A stretch of DNA of 64,000 nt, taken from a bacterium. Lineage in GTDB: Bacteria; SZUA-79; Acidulodesulfobacterales; Acidulodesulfobacteraceae. The stretch's first letter is position 1. Each line of letters starts with the position of its first letter. Position numbers and translations under genes: made by a program. This document shows positions 34,302 to 44,078 of this stretch, piece by piece. The stretch covers positions 16,986 through 80,985 of the forward strand of contig DAHVOJ010000002.1 of the NCBI GenBank assembly GCA_027318865.1. The letters run 5' to 3'. The notes below the pieces were generated by a model, which had not been told where the DNA came from, made no database searches, and saw only the letters and a program-made list of their open reading frames with translations.

Positions 34302-36443
34302 TTATATTTGTTTGTATAATATCTTTTCTATATCTATAGATATTATACTACTAAAATCTTCTCCCGTCGTTAAATTAAAATTATATTTTAATTCTATCCC
34401 CTGGAAGATCCTCTCATATCCGCTTTCCGAAAGCGAAATAGTAGTTATAGGTTTAGAAACTATATCGTAATTTTTTAAAAATCCGGTTTCCGTCCGCTCT
34501 TTTATGCTCATTTTGCCGCCCCAGAAAGAATCGTTTAAATATACAAAATTATCGCATCCGGTTTTAATTTCTTTTCTAATATTATTATTTATTCCTTTTA
34601 TATCTCCGGCAATATCGACGTTTACCGACGGACCGTCTCCGCCGGGAAAGGCAAATCTAAAAACAACGTCTAAACTTCCGGATGATTTCGGTTTAGATTT
34701 TATAAAAAACGATACAAATTTATCTATCTTTATTTTTAAATCTAAATATAAATTTTCTTTAAGATAGCCTGCCGTTTGAATATCGATGCAATTTTTATCT
34801 CTATTGTCTATACATTTGTTTATAATTTCGTCTCTAAAACAAACCCGCTCTCCGTCGAACATAATTTCAAAAGAGGGAAGAATGTCCGGATGCATTGTCA
34901 AATCGTCCTCCGACATATCCCGAGGATATTCGGCTTCTTTATGTATGGTCTTTGGCGGTTCGTCTGCGCCGTTTCCGGCATTTTCTGAAATACCTGAAAC
35001 AACGGTTTTTTCTTCCCCGCCTTCTTTCTTTATACTATTTTCCTTCAGTTTTAAAATATCGTATTCTTCATGAAGACAAAATACGTCTCCAAGCGAATGC
35101 ATCAAATCTTTTTTTATGTAATCTATAGCCATAAAAGAAGCCGACGACGGTTTATATATTATACACCAGCGGTCGTTGGAGAGCAAAACCTCGTTTTCTC
35201 CGTCGGAATCGAAATCGTAGCGCTCTATTTCTACCTTCTCTTTGATCGCGTCTTTATAAAACGCGTAAGAAGATATAAGCGCCCTATGAATTCCTCTTCT
35301 GAGATGAGGGAGATAAATGCCGCCGAACACGCCGTGCCAGTATGCATCATTAGCCTGAGATTTAAGAAGCTCGTCCGTAGCCTCTTTAAGATGTTCGTCG
35401 CGCATTTTTTTTGCGTAATCTATTTTACGGCTCAAATTAAGCATTCTTTTATGATGAAGATTTGCCTCGGGATATCTCGTCAAAAAATTATGCCATATGC
35501 CTCCGCTTAAAGGAGCCGCGGAATTTTGCAATCTTATTTTTTCATAGGCGTCTCTTTTTTCGGGCGGAAGCGTCCATTCGCCCATTTCTCTGTAACTTGA
35601 TATGGGCAGATATACCGGGACCCTTTTTTGAGAATCGGCATTATTTACGTTATTTATTAAATTTGACGGCAGTTCGAAAATTATGTCGGAATAACAATCA
35701 TTATTATTTTTATAATTAGCTATGCGGATAAAATTTTCTAACCATCCTTTGTCTCCGTCCTTGCCGTAAACCCATTCGTAAGTATCGGGCCAGCCGCCCA
35801 TTTTTTCGCCGTCGTCGAACATCACCGACAGGCTGGAACGCCTTCCGTTTAAATATAATATTTCATTTAAAGACTCGGAAGGTTCTGCAAAAGGAATCTT
35901 ATATCTCAATCTTTCGTGTATAGGAAAAATGTCGAAATATTCGCCCCCGTATTCCGTTCTGAAAACGGAATCTATACAATCGGGCGAGATGCCTGCCTGA
36001 AAAAATTGAAAATCGTCCAAAAAAGCGTAATTTAATCCGGCAGATTTTAAATCCCCGATTATATCCGGCTGCCATATTCTTTCCGTTATCCATGCTCCCG
36101 AAGGATATATGCCAAAAAGTCTTTTTAAAGCAACGTTGAGCATTTCAAGCTGTTTCAATCCATCTTTCGCGGGAACCGCCGCAAGTATAGGCTCGTAATA
36201 ACCGCCGCCTATAAGCTCTATAATGCCGGCATTTGCGCCTTCGGCTATTATTCTTATTAATTCGGGGTCGTTTTCTTCCCACCATTCGAGAAGTACGCCG
36301 GATGCATGAAGACAGAACTTTACGTTAAGCGCAAAAAGAGTTCTTATGAGGGGACTGTAAGATTTTTGATGCACTTCTTTAAAAACGAAATCAAAATTTC
36401 CGACAGGCTGATGGCAATGAAAGCCTAAAATAAATTTAGTCAT
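34302..36443 (-). CDS. GH57 4-alpha-glucanotransferase / alpha-amylase
   Basis: The 713-residue protein begins MTKFILGFHCHQPVGN. The track's longer ORF runs back into the upstream gene and is rejected. The predicted GH57 nucleophile is Glu121 in AWITERIWQP and the acid/base is Asp211 in VMFDDGEKMG, very near the positions known for the Thermococcus litoralis enzyme. DUF1925- and DUF1926-like domains follow, ending in a beta-rich C terminus. It should disproportionate or hydrolyse maltodextrins in the cytoplasm, since no signal peptide is present. It starts five bases after the preceding stop. Confidence 0.9.
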   Translation of the reverse strand: MTKFILGFHCHQPVGNFDFVFKEVHQKSYSPLIRTLFALNVKFCLHASGVLLEWWEENDPELIRIIAEGANAGIIELIGGGYYEPILAAVPAKDGLKQLEMLNVALKRLFGIYPSGAWITERIWQPDIIGDLKSAGLNYAFLDDFQFFQAGISPDCIDSVFRTEYGGEYFDIFPIHERLRYKIPFAEPSESLNEILYLNGRRSSLSVMFDDGEKMGGWPDTYEWVYGKDGDKGWLENFIRIANYKNNNDCYSDIIFELPSNLINNVNNADSQKRVPVYLPISSYREMGEWTLPPEKRDAYEKIRLQNSAAPLSGGIWHNFLTRYPEANLHHKRMLNLSRKIDYAKKMRDEHLKEATDELLKSQANDAYWHGVFGGIYLPHLRRGIHRALISSYAFYKDAIKEKVEIERYDFDSDGENEVLLSNDRWCIIYKPSSASFMAIDYIKKDLMHSLGDVFCLHEEYDILKLKENSIKKEGGEEKTVVSGISENAGNGADEPPKTIHKEAEYPRDMSEDDLTMHPDILPSFEIMFDGERVCFRDEIINKCIDNRDKNCIDIQTAGYLKENLYLDLKIKIDKFVSFFIKSKPKSSGSLDVVFRFAFPGGDGPSVNVDIAGDIKGINNNIRKEIKTGCDNFVYLNDSFWGGKMSIKERTETGFLKNYDIVSKPITTISLSESGYERIFQGIELKYNFNLTTGEDFSSIISIDIEKILYKQI

Positions 36444-36448
36444 ATCGG

Positions 36449-38263
36449 CTATTGTTCGCTGCCTCTTTTCATCATTCCGCCATGTTCGGCTATAAGATTT
36501 TTTGTAGAAGACAGCGATTCGAACAGCCGCTCCGGAACAGGCTTGCCTGCTTTTAAATAAATATTTTTTAAAAAATTCCTGAAAATTTTTTCCATAGACG
36601 ATTGGGAAAATAAGGGGCTTTCCGGACCGAGCCACCAGAACCAGTCGGAACCTTCTGCCGCCATAAGATTTTTTAAAGCGGTTTCAAAATCGTCTTCGTT
36701 TATCGTTCCGGCTTTAACCGAATCAAACAAGGCATTTTTTGCATCGTTAAGCATCAACCATGCTTTATTTTTCTGTTCTTCGCCGACCCACATTCTTAAA
36801 TTTCCGTTTACCCACGAACCCGGCATAATATAATCGAGTTTAATACAACCGCCGCCGCCGCCGCCGCCGCAATACGCGGCGGCTTCGCTTAACAGCGCGG
36901 GATTAATTTTAACGGAGGAAGATATTAAAGAATACAGATCGTTTAAAAAATAAAAGCCGTTTTCGTAATAATATTCCCATGGATTTTCACCGTCTAATAT
37001 AATCGAAACCACTGCGTCTTTATCGAAATCGTCTATAGAATGAAGTTTATCGACAAGGTCGTTTGCCGCATCGTCGCCTCTCCATTTTGCATAAGTAAAA
37101 CCGATAAGATCCGAAAGCCCCGAATCCCTAAAAATAATTTTGACGCCGGTATCTTTCCATTTATAAACCCTGTATAACGGTATAATGTTTTTCCCCTGTG
37201 AAAAGACGGGTTTATGAGCGTCGATGCCGAGCGAGGAAGATAAAAGCTCTTCGCCGCTTGCGCATATATCTATTCCGTATCCGCCGAATAGTTCGAGCGA
37301 TTCCCGGGAAACCGCTCCTTCGGAAGGCCATAGAGCTTTTGTCGTATTTTTTTCCGGTCTGTAATTATAATATTTTTCTAATGAATCCATATGTCTTTTT
37401 GCGCTTTTAAGCCCGCCGTCATATTTTTCGAGTTCGACGGGTTCATAATATATGCCGGTCATCTGGGCGGAAATTCCGCCGCAGTTAATATCTAAAAGCA
37501 GAGGAATTATAGGATGATAATGCGGCGAAAAACTTACTTCGTATTTCCCTTTTTTTTTGGTTTTTAATTCTTCGAGTTTACTTTTTTCAATCATATCGGG
37601 ATATTCCGGAAAAACGGCGGGAGGTTCTCCGCCTTTCACTGCCGGAAATCCATATAAAGAAAGACCGTATTTCATCCACTCTAAAAGCCTTTTAAGGAGC
37701 AGTCTTCTGTCGTTTTCGGTAAAATCAGACCCTTTCCTTATTAAATAATTTATTATAGGATCGTATCTTTTCATATACTCGCCGCACCACGAAAGATGAA
37801 ACCATACGCACAAATCGAAATAAAAAGCATCGTTTAAGTACCTTCGCGGAGAATCCGCCTCGGCAAGGTCGTAAAGAACCTTATAGTCGTCGAACCTGCA
37901 TACCATCTGTTCATAGTTCGCCCACCTGTAACGGTCGCACATCCATCTGCGTATTTCATTTCCGCCTTCGTCTATGGTTTTAAAGAGGAGCGGTTTTAGA
38001 AATTTGTCCGGCAAATATCTGACGGCTTTACTCGATTTTTTTTCGCCGAGAGCCTTTTCTATGCGGAGATTATAATCCTGCCACTGATCAATTAAAACGG
38101 GGGTGATGTTAATATTGGCTTTCATACCGGGGTTTGAAACGACGGTAAGCGGCATATCTATATAATCTTTTAACACGTGAAGATAAACCCACGGCAGCAT
38201 AAATTCGCCGTTAGCATCTCTGTATTCCGGCTGATGCATATGCCACCACAGTATAAGATTCAT
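36449..38263 (-). CDS. GH57 glycoside hydrolase (amylase/amylopullulanase-like)
   Basis: The N terminus MNLILWWHMHQPEYRD is the GH57 HQP motif. The predicted nucleophile is Glu315 in LWPSEGAVS and the acid/base is Asp424 in ILDGENPWEYY, as in the amylopullulanase clade. At 604 residues it has no signal peptide. Residues 465-471 are seven consecutive glycines from a CCG/GGC codon run, flanked by Cys on both sides, in a region that is probably a surface loop. It is the middle gene of three GH57 paralogues. Confidence 0.88.
   Translation of the reverse strand: MNLILWWHMHQPEYRDANGEFMLPWVYLHVLKDYIDMPLTVVSNPGMKANINITPVLIDQWQDYNLRIEKALGEKKSSKAVRYLPDKFLKPLLFKTIDEGGNEIRRWMCDRYRWANYEQMVCRFDDYKVLYDLAEADSPRRYLNDAFYFDLCVWFHLSWCGEYMKRYDPIINYLIRKGSDFTENDRRLLLKRLLEWMKYGLSLYGFPAVKGGEPPAVFPEYPDMIEKSKLEELKTKKKGKYEVSFSPHYHPIIPLLLDINCGGISAQMTGIYYEPVELEKYDGGLKSAKRHMDSLEKYYNYRPEKNTTKALWPSEGAVSRESLELFGGYGIDICASGEELLSSSLGIDAHKPVFSQGKNIIPLYRVYKWKDTGVKIIFRDSGLSDLIGFTYAKWRGDDAANDLVDKLHSIDDFDKDAVVSIILDGENPWEYYYENGFYFLNDLYSLISSSVKINPALLSEAAAYCGGGGGGGCIKLDYIMPGSWVNGNLRMWVGEEQKNKAWLMLNDAKNALFDSVKAGTINEDDFETALKNLMAAEGSDWFWWLGPESPLFSQSSMEKIFRNFLKNIYLKAGKPVPERLFESLSSTKNLIAEHGGMMKRGSEQ
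36849..36870. repeat. CCG trinucleotide repeat coding for polyglycine
   Basis: About seven CCG units in a row inside the GH57 gene, read as GGC/GGT glycine codons on the minus strand. Copy changes would be in frame. Such GC-pure tracts stand out in this AT-rich genome. Confidence 0.85.
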
Positions 38264-38280
38264 CTATAATTTATAACCCT

Positions 38281-39987
38281 TTAACATATATCCTTTCCGT
38301 ATAAACTTACAGCGTTTAGTCCCGGAAACAGATTATCCTTGTTAGAAATGTCTTCAAACCAGTCTTTATCTATGGGTTCTTCTCCGAGCGCCATTAAAAT
38401 ACATCTTTTTGCCCTGACCATGTGGGCTTTAATCCTTCTTTCGGCATAACTAACCGCCTGTCCGGTCGTAAGCATAAAAGGCCAGTCGCTGGATTGAGCC
38501 AGTATAAGTTCCCTTGCCGCCTGATTTAATACTTGGGGATATTTTACACGATTGGTCCCGTTTTTGCAAATACCTATAAGAGTAGATGCAAGATCCGATA
38601 AAAAGGGCTGTATTATGTCGTTTTTTCCGTTGAGCCAAACTTCCGCATATCCGCCTCCGCCCCAGGACGACGTAGCGGGCTGGGCAATAAATACGCCGTT
38701 TCTAGCATTATTTTTATTTATTTCTTCGAGAATAAATGAAGAAAAAGCAAAATCTCCGCCGTTGCCGTTGCCGTATTTTTTTAATATACCTTTCAGTTTA
38801 TAAATAGTTTTGTCGGAAATATCGACCGCTTTTATCGACTTTACGGAATTATTTTCGTTCATTCTTCTAAAAACAGCCTCAAGCCACCACGGTCCTTCAA
38901 ACCACCAGTGTCCAAACAATTCGGCATCGTACATAGACACCACGACCGGTTCTTCGAGAAACTCTTTTAAATATTGCGTCTGTAATTCTCTGTGATAAAC
39001 AAACTGCATGCCGTGTTCATATGCCTGACGCTTTGCGGCAGACGGCCTATAAGCTTCTTTATAATTGCCCCGTCCCGTAATCGCGTAATATTTAAGCCCC
39101 GTAAACGTCTTAAGGCTTCCGTGCCTTAAAGGCGTAAGATGGGGCAGGTCTAAATCGAATCCTACGTCTCTATAAAATTCTCTATAAACCGGAGTTCCGG
39201 GATACCCCTCTTTTGACGACCAGACCTGCCTCGAACTTTCGGGGTCCCTGCCGAACATTACGACGTTGAAAGGCGTTACTATAGGGGAAAAACAGCCGTT
39301 AACGGGATTCGGGGTTGCCGAATCGATGCCATGCTGGTCTAAAAAAGTATAATATAATCCATATTTATTAAGAATCGCGTCAAACCCTTCGGTATAACCG
39401 CATTCGGGAAGCCAGATACCTCCGGGTGCAATACCGAGAATATCTTTGTGCGTTTGTATGCCTACTTCTATCTGCGCCGTTATCGCCTCCGGTTCTCCTA
39501 CCATAGAAATTAAGAATGCATGCGTGGCCGCCGAAGTTATTATATCCAGCCGTCCTTTTTTAAAATGTTTTAAAAACTCGACGATAAGATATTTTCCGCC
39601 GTCATTTTTAATCTTTTCATACCAGTTTTTGTATCTTTGCCTGTAAAATAAAGTAACGGGGTGAAATTCGGGGTCTCCTTCCGTCCTGAAAGCCTCTTCG
39701 TCTAATACTTTAAGTCTTAGTTTTATATAATCTTTCAGCCGCTCCGAGAGCAAATCGTCGTTCATCATGCTTAAAAGCGTAGGCGTTAAAGATATAGTCA
39801 GATTAAAATCGATATTGTCGTTTTCAAGGTTATCGAAAGACTCGAGTAATGGAAGGTATGTTTCGGTAACAGCCTCAAAATACCATTCTTCTTCTAAATA
39901 TTTGGAACTTTCCGGATGTCTTACGAACGGAAGATGAAAATGCAAAACGGGCAGCCATTTGCCCGTAATATTTTTCTCGTCATACAT
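38281..39987 (-). CDS. GH57 1,4-alpha-glucan branching enzyme
   Basis: Introduces alpha-1,6 branches in glycogen. WLPVLHFHLPFVRHPE opens the fold. The predicted nucleophile is Glu195 in IWLPECGY and the acid/base is Asp354 in SMYDAELFGHWWFEGP, the pattern of archaeal/Thermus GH57 branching enzymes. A DUF1957-type C-terminal helical domain ends the 568-residue chain. An AGAGGA site precedes the ATG. With GlgA downstream, no GH13 GlgB would be needed. Confidence 0.92.
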   Translation of the reverse strand: MYDEKNITGKWLPVLHFHLPFVRHPESSKYLEEEWYFEAVTETYLPLLESFDNLENDNIDFNLTISLTPTLLSMMNDDLLSERLKDYIKLRLKVLDEEAFRTEGDPEFHPVTLFYRQRYKNWYEKIKNDGGKYLIVEFLKHFKKGRLDIITSAATHAFLISMVGEPEAITAQIEVGIQTHKDILGIAPGGIWLPECGYTEGFDAILNKYGLYYTFLDQHGIDSATPNPVNGCFSPIVTPFNVVMFGRDPESSRQVWSSKEGYPGTPVYREFYRDVGFDLDLPHLTPLRHGSLKTFTGLKYYAITGRGNYKEAYRPSAAKRQAYEHGMQFVYHRELQTQYLKEFLEEPVVVSMYDAELFGHWWFEGPWWLEAVFRRMNENNSVKSIKAVDISDKTIYKLKGILKKYGNGNGGDFAFSSFILEEINKNNARNGVFIAQPATSSWGGGGYAEVWLNGKNDIIQPFLSDLASTLIGICKNGTNRVKYPQVLNQAARELILAQSSDWPFMLTTGQAVSYAERRIKAHMVRAKRCILMALGEEPIDKDWFEDISNKDNLFPGLNAVSLYGKDIC

Positions 39988-40062
39988 AACAATCCTCTTT
40001 TTTTAATAATATTAATAATATTAATTTATGCCGCAATCTATATCATCATTGTTTTAACTGTT

Positions 40063-41376
40063 TTATTTCTGCGCGCCGGATGTGTCGATACCCGCTCCGG
40101 AACCGGAAAATCCGGCTCCCGAACTTGTAATATTAACGGGAAGCCGTCTGCCGCCTGGTATATTTTCGGTAGCGCCGATAAGAACCGTATCTTTGGGCAA
40201 TTTTCTTTCTAACTTTAATTTGGGTAATTTTTTCCGCAAACAAACCGGCGGCCAGGCAGGACTTCTCGCTATAAAGATAAAGTCTCCTTTATCCGTCAAA
40301 TATCCTATTTCTACCCAGGTCTGCGCAAGTTCGAGCCCTTCCGGAAAAATAATATACCTGCTTCCAAACGGACCGTCGAGAACTTCGTACCAGAGCATAT
40401 CGTCGTCTCTATAAACCCTCAATATCGCTTTTGAACTTTCAAATTCCGATTTTTTTCTGAATCTCCATGTCACCTGTCTGACGCTCGGTTTTTGAAAATA
40501 AATTCTGACCGAGCTTTCTGCGCCTATCTCTACCGGTTCGCCGGTTTCAAGCACCGGAACGCTTTCGGCCGGACTGAGAAGTCTCCAGTTCAGAGAAATC
40601 ATACCTATCTGCTCGCCGATATTTTTTACGGCGTCGGTCGATTCTACGGCGCATATTCCGGAAATTTCTCCCGTTGAAATTTCTTCCCGCGGAACCGGTT
40701 TTTTTAATTTGGATTTCGCCGTCCTTGTTTTTGCAGGTTCTGCATTAAATCCTGCATTCCCGCTCTTTTTAATTACGGCGGTTTTTATACCGGCGGTTTT
40801 TTCTTTGCCGCTCGATTTCTCTTTAACAAGCTTTGCAGTTTTTTTAACAGGCTTAAGCGCCGGCGAAGACGCCTTTTTTTTCATAACGGCTTGGGCAATC
40901 TCGTTCAATTTTTTAATACGGGGTATTTTTACGAATTCGCTTTTTACTGCTTTATGCGTGTCAAAGTTATAATTAAAAATTTCGAAATCAAAAAAGTTAG
41001 GCATATATTCTGCCGCTCCAGCCTTTTTTTTAAAATCTATCAGATTGTAATTAACGACGCTTATACCGAAATACTTCTCAATCTCTCCAAAAAACAAATC
41101 TCCAAAATCGATAAACTCTTCGACATCTTCCGTGATTAAATCAGTTTCGCCGGGGAATAATATACAGCCGCCGAAAACGGGGGTAAATAAACTCGAAAGC
41201 CGCCTGCGGTTAAATTTTAGACTGTCTTCCGCCGCTTTTTTTTCTAATTTTTCGATAATTTTTGTTTTCTTTTTTTCATCGGGATTTTTGGAATAAATAA
41301 TTTTATGGGCTTTAAATTTGGTTTCGAGTATTATTTTGGGGTCGAACACGACGAGAATTTGAAAATCGTCTCTCAC
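40063..41376 (-). CDS. DUF4912 domain protein
   Basis: A 437-residue protein with an N-terminal region of unknown fold (about 1-170), a Lys/Ala-rich low-complexity linker (about 170-240) and a DUF4912 domain at about 270-400 (VTWRFRKKSEFESSKAILRVY, LDGPFGSRYIIFPEG, TWVEIGYLTDKGDF). DUF4912 proteins are often encoded beside GH57 enzymes, as here, and the domain resembles a carbohydrate-binding beta sandwich; the role is unproven. It starts at GTG with a strong AAAGGAGG site and heads the glycogen gene run. Confidence 0.85.
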   Translation of the reverse strand: MRDDFQILVVFDPKIILETKFKAHKIIYSKNPDEKKKTKIIEKLEKKAAEDSLKFNRRRLSSLFTPVFGGCILFPGETDLITEDVEEFIDFGDLFFGEIEKYFGISVVNYNLIDFKKKAGAAEYMPNFFDFEIFNYNFDTHKAVKSEFVKIPRIKKLNEIAQAVMKKKASSPALKPVKKTAKLVKEKSSGKEKTAGIKTAVIKKSGNAGFNAEPAKTRTAKSKLKKPVPREEISTGEISGICAVESTDAVKNIGEQIGMISLNWRLLSPAESVPVLETGEPVEIGAESSVRIYFQKPSVRQVTWRFRKKSEFESSKAILRVYRDDDMLWYEVLDGPFGSRYIIFPEGLELAQTWVEIGYLTDKGDFIFIARSPAWPPVCLRKKLPKLKLERKLPKDTVLIGATENIPGGRRLPVNITSSGAGFSGSGAGIDTSGAQK

Positions 41377-41493
41377 TTTAGCCTCCTTTTTGTTATGTTT
41401 GCGGATTTTATGCCGAAACTTTAAATAAATAAAATAAAACCGGGGATATAAAATTTAAAATATTTAGCCTTATATTAATAATATCATATAAAT

Positions 41494-42330
41494 TTACTTT
41501 TTCAATAAAAAAATATTGTCTAAAAGCCTGACCCCTTTAAACCTGACTGCGGCAAGCAAAATATCGCCATTTAGGGCGGTCTGTTTTCTGTTCTTTAAAT
41601 CGGCATCCGTTATTTCCGCATAATCTACTTTAAAACCGTTCCGGATGAGTTCTTTTATAACGAAGCCGTTTAATTTTTCCGCGGAACTTTCGCCTGCATT
41701 AAATAAACCGGCGGCGGCAGATAAGACTTTATAAAAAGCGCATGCGGCTTTCTTTCCGTCTTCGTCGAAATACGTATTTCTGGAACTCATCGCCAGTCCG
41801 CATTTTTCCCTGACCGTTTCGACGGGAATAATCTTTACGTTTAAAAAGAAATCTTCAGCCATTTTTTTTACTAAAACATATTGTTGATAATCTTTTAACC
41901 CGAAAAACGCAAAATCCGGTTCGATTATACCGAAAAGTTTCATAACTATCGTAAGAACGCCCTTAAAATGGGACGGCCTGAAAAGTCCTTCGAGTTTTTC
42001 GGAATATTCGGGATTAATTAAAAACGTTTCGGTACCGCTTACGATATCCGATTTTGGATAAAAAAGAACGGGTACGGCTAAGTCGGATAAAATTTTTTCG
42101 TCGTTTTCAAAATCTCTCGGATAATCGTTAAAATCCTCGCCTTGACCGAACTGCAACGGATTTACGAAAATAGAAACCGCCGTTTCGCCGTATTTTTTAG
42201 CGGATTCGATGAGTTTTATATGACCCAGGTGAAGTTTGCCCATGGTCGGCACGAAAGAAATTTTTTTCGAGGATTTCTTCAAATTCCGCGAAAACTCTTT
42301 CATTTCTTCTATGTCCGTTATAATTTTCAT
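41494..42330 (-). CDS. panC: Pantothenate synthetase
   Basis: Condenses pantoate with beta-alanine using ATP. FVPTMGKLHLGHIKLIESAK carries the HxGH nucleotide motif. FVNPLQFGQGEDFNDYPR, FFGLKDYQQYVLVKKM and MSSRNTYF complete the family pattern. Length 278. It shares a transcription unit with panD, two genes upstream, which makes the beta-alanine it uses. Confidence 0.96.
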   Translation of the reverse strand: MKIITDIEEMKEFSRNLKKSSKKISFVPTMGKLHLGHIKLIESAKKYGETAVSIFVNPLQFGQGEDFNDYPRDFENDEKILSDLAVPVLFYPKSDIVSGTETFLINPEYSEKLEGLFRPSHFKGVLTIVMKLFGIIEPDFAFFGLKDYQQYVLVKKMAEDFFLNVKIIPVETVREKCGLAMSSRNTYFDEDGKKAACAFYKVLSAAAGLFNAGESSAEKLNGFVIKELIRNGFKVDYAEITDADLKNRKQTALNGDILLAAVRFKGVRLLDNIFLLKK

Positions 42331-42367
42331 TGCAATTCTCCCGTATAACTAATAAATATATGTATGA

Positions 42368-43675
42368 TTATAAGTTATTTGCATAGAAACCGCAGGCGCG
42401 ACTGTCGTAAACTATATTGCCTCCTATAGCGACGCTCATTATATCCGTTTCTTTAAGTGAAATAACTAAATCGTAAATATTTTCTTCGTTTAAAATCACG
42501 TTTTTATCTATTCTAAAAACGATAAAATCCGCAAAAGAATCCGGTTCGATGGTTCCGGTAACTCCGCTTATCGATAACGCCTTGGCGCCTCCTACGGTAG
42601 CTGCCGCAAGCAAATTTGAAGGCGGAATTTCCGGATGGATTTTTCCTGCATATTTTAATTCGTCTAAAATGCTTAGCGATTCGTTCGAAAAAAGACCGTC
42701 TGTTCCTATAGAAACCTGAATTCCTTTTTCGAGTATTTTTTTTAAAGGAAGTTTTCTAGAATTGAAAAAAGCGTTGCTTCTGGGGCAGTGAATAATATCG
42801 GCGCCGTTTTGTTTTATAATATCTATATCTTCTTCGTCTATTTCGTTGGCATGTATTAAAGAAGTACCTGCGCCTAAAACTTTTAAATAATCAAGATAAA
42901 AAACCGGCGACCTGAAACATACCGGAGGTCTGGAAAATTTTGAAAGCATTAGCGCGGGTAAAAGATTTTCGGCAATGTCTCCCCCTTTTCCTTTAATAAA
43001 ATCCGTTTCGGAACTATGCTCCGCGGCATGTACGGCTATTTTCAGTTTTAATTTTTCGTTTAGTTTTAATATTTCTTCAAATAAATTTTCCGATACCGAA
43101 TATATGGAATGAGGCGAAATTCCGGTAGAATCGAAACTGCTTTTTTGTAAAAAAGTTTTAAATTCTTCTATTTTTTGAACAGCGCACGCAGGGTCAAGTC
43201 CTCTTAATTCAATAAATCCCTTAATTCTTGGGGCAAATCCGGTATGCGCCTTTATATCTTTTATATCGTAAAACGAAGCTGGATCTATAATATCGGATAC
43301 GGTAGTAATTCCGCTTTTGATAAAACTTTTAAAGGCTTTAACCCGCAAGCCTATTTTTTCTCCGGCGGTAAGATTTTTGCGCTTTTCTATAAGAGACAAA
43401 ACCCATTTGGAAAAAATATGCGGGGTTTCGGTATTATGATTAAAAGTAAGGTCGGTATGCGCATGGGCATTTATAAATCCCGGAATTATTAATCTTTTAT
43501 TTTCCTTTTTTTTAGAGTTTCCGTTTCTTGTTGTTTTGAAAGAGGGACGGCTTTTTATACCGAGGACTCTGCCGGATATTTCATCGACCGTAAATTCTCC
43601 GTCTTTTAAAAATACCGGAAACGACCGCGAAGAATGTGCCGAGGTCAATATATAATCGGCATAATATTTTTTCAT
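42368..43675 (-). CDS. Amidohydrolase-family deaminase/chlorohydrolase-like enzyme
   Basis: A metal-dependent hydrolase of the ATZ/TRZ-guanine deaminase subgroup. The first metal motif is NAHAHTDLTF (about residue 70), then HAAEHSS, LIHANEIDEED, CPRSNAFFN and the Asp ligand in SIGTDGLFSNESL. Candidates include aminofutalosine deaminase of menaquinone synthesis and S-adenosylhomocysteine/methylthioadenosine deaminases; sequence reading alone does not settle it. It sits between panD and panC, which may be simple co-transcription. Confidence 0.85.
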   Translation of the reverse strand: MKKYYADYILTSAHSSRSFPVFLKDGEFTVDEISGRVLGIKSRPSFKTTRNGNSKKKENKRLIIPGFINAHAHTDLTFNHNTETPHIFSKWVLSLIEKRKNLTAGEKIGLRVKAFKSFIKSGITTVSDIIDPASFYDIKDIKAHTGFAPRIKGFIELRGLDPACAVQKIEEFKTFLQKSSFDSTGISPHSIYSVSENLFEEILKLNEKLKLKIAVHAAEHSSETDFIKGKGGDIAENLLPALMLSKFSRPPVCFRSPVFYLDYLKVLGAGTSLIHANEIDEEDIDIIKQNGADIIHCPRSNAFFNSRKLPLKKILEKGIQVSIGTDGLFSNESLSILDELKYAGKIHPEIPPSNLLAAATVGGAKALSISGVTGTIEPDSFADFIVFRIDKNVILNEENIYDLVISLKETDIMSVAIGGNIVYDSRACGFYANNL

Positions 43676-43692
43676 TACGATATTATTTTATT

Positions 43693-44052
43693 TCATTTGA
43701 CTATATCGACGGCGTGATTCTTTCCGTCCACGTAAACCAAGACGGGCCTAAAACCCTCGAGTTCTTTTTCGTCGTAAATCCCAAAGGTGGCGATAATTAT
43801 AATATCGCCGAGCTGCACTAAACGCGAGGCGGCGCCGTTGACGATTATATCGCCGGAATGTTTAGGCGCGGCAATAGCATAGGTTTCGAATCTTGCGCCG
43901 TTATTTATGTCCCAGACGCTTACTTTTTCGTACGGTAAAATTCCGGCCTGTTCCATAAGTTCTTCGTCTATGGAAATAGAACCCTCGTATTCGAGGTTCG
44001 CATCGGTTATTTTGACTCTGTGAATTTTAGACTTAAGTAAAATTTTTTGCAT
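43693..44052 (-). CDS. panD: Aspartate 1-decarboxylase proenzyme
   Basis: Makes beta-alanine from aspartate with a pyruvoyl cofactor. The self-cleavage site Gly24-Ser25 lies in YEGSISIDEEL. WDINNGARFETYAI and NGAASRLVQLGD are typical. Length 119. It starts the panD-amidohydrolase-panC run; panB is not in the window. Confidence 0.97.
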   Translation of the reverse strand: MQKILLKSKIHRVKITDANLEYEGSISIDEELMEQAGILPYEKVSVWDINNGARFETYAIAAPKHSGDIIVNGAASRLVQLGDIIIIATFGIYDEKELEGFRPVLVYVDGKNHAVDIVK

Positions 44053-44078
44053 ATTTATATTTTATTTATCCTAATTTA

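Noticed and set aside
35070-35510. 146-aa plus-strand ORF
   Set aside because: Antisense to the GH57 glucanotransferase gene; no recognisable motif.
36444-36635. N-terminal 64 residues of the 777-aa GH57 ORF
   Set aside because: They lie inside the upstream GH57 gene in another frame; the conserved N terminus begins at MTKFILGFHCHQP.
36849-36870. Possible CRISPR-like or structural repeat (CCG tract)
   Set aside because: A simple trinucleotide run coding for glycine, with no spacers.
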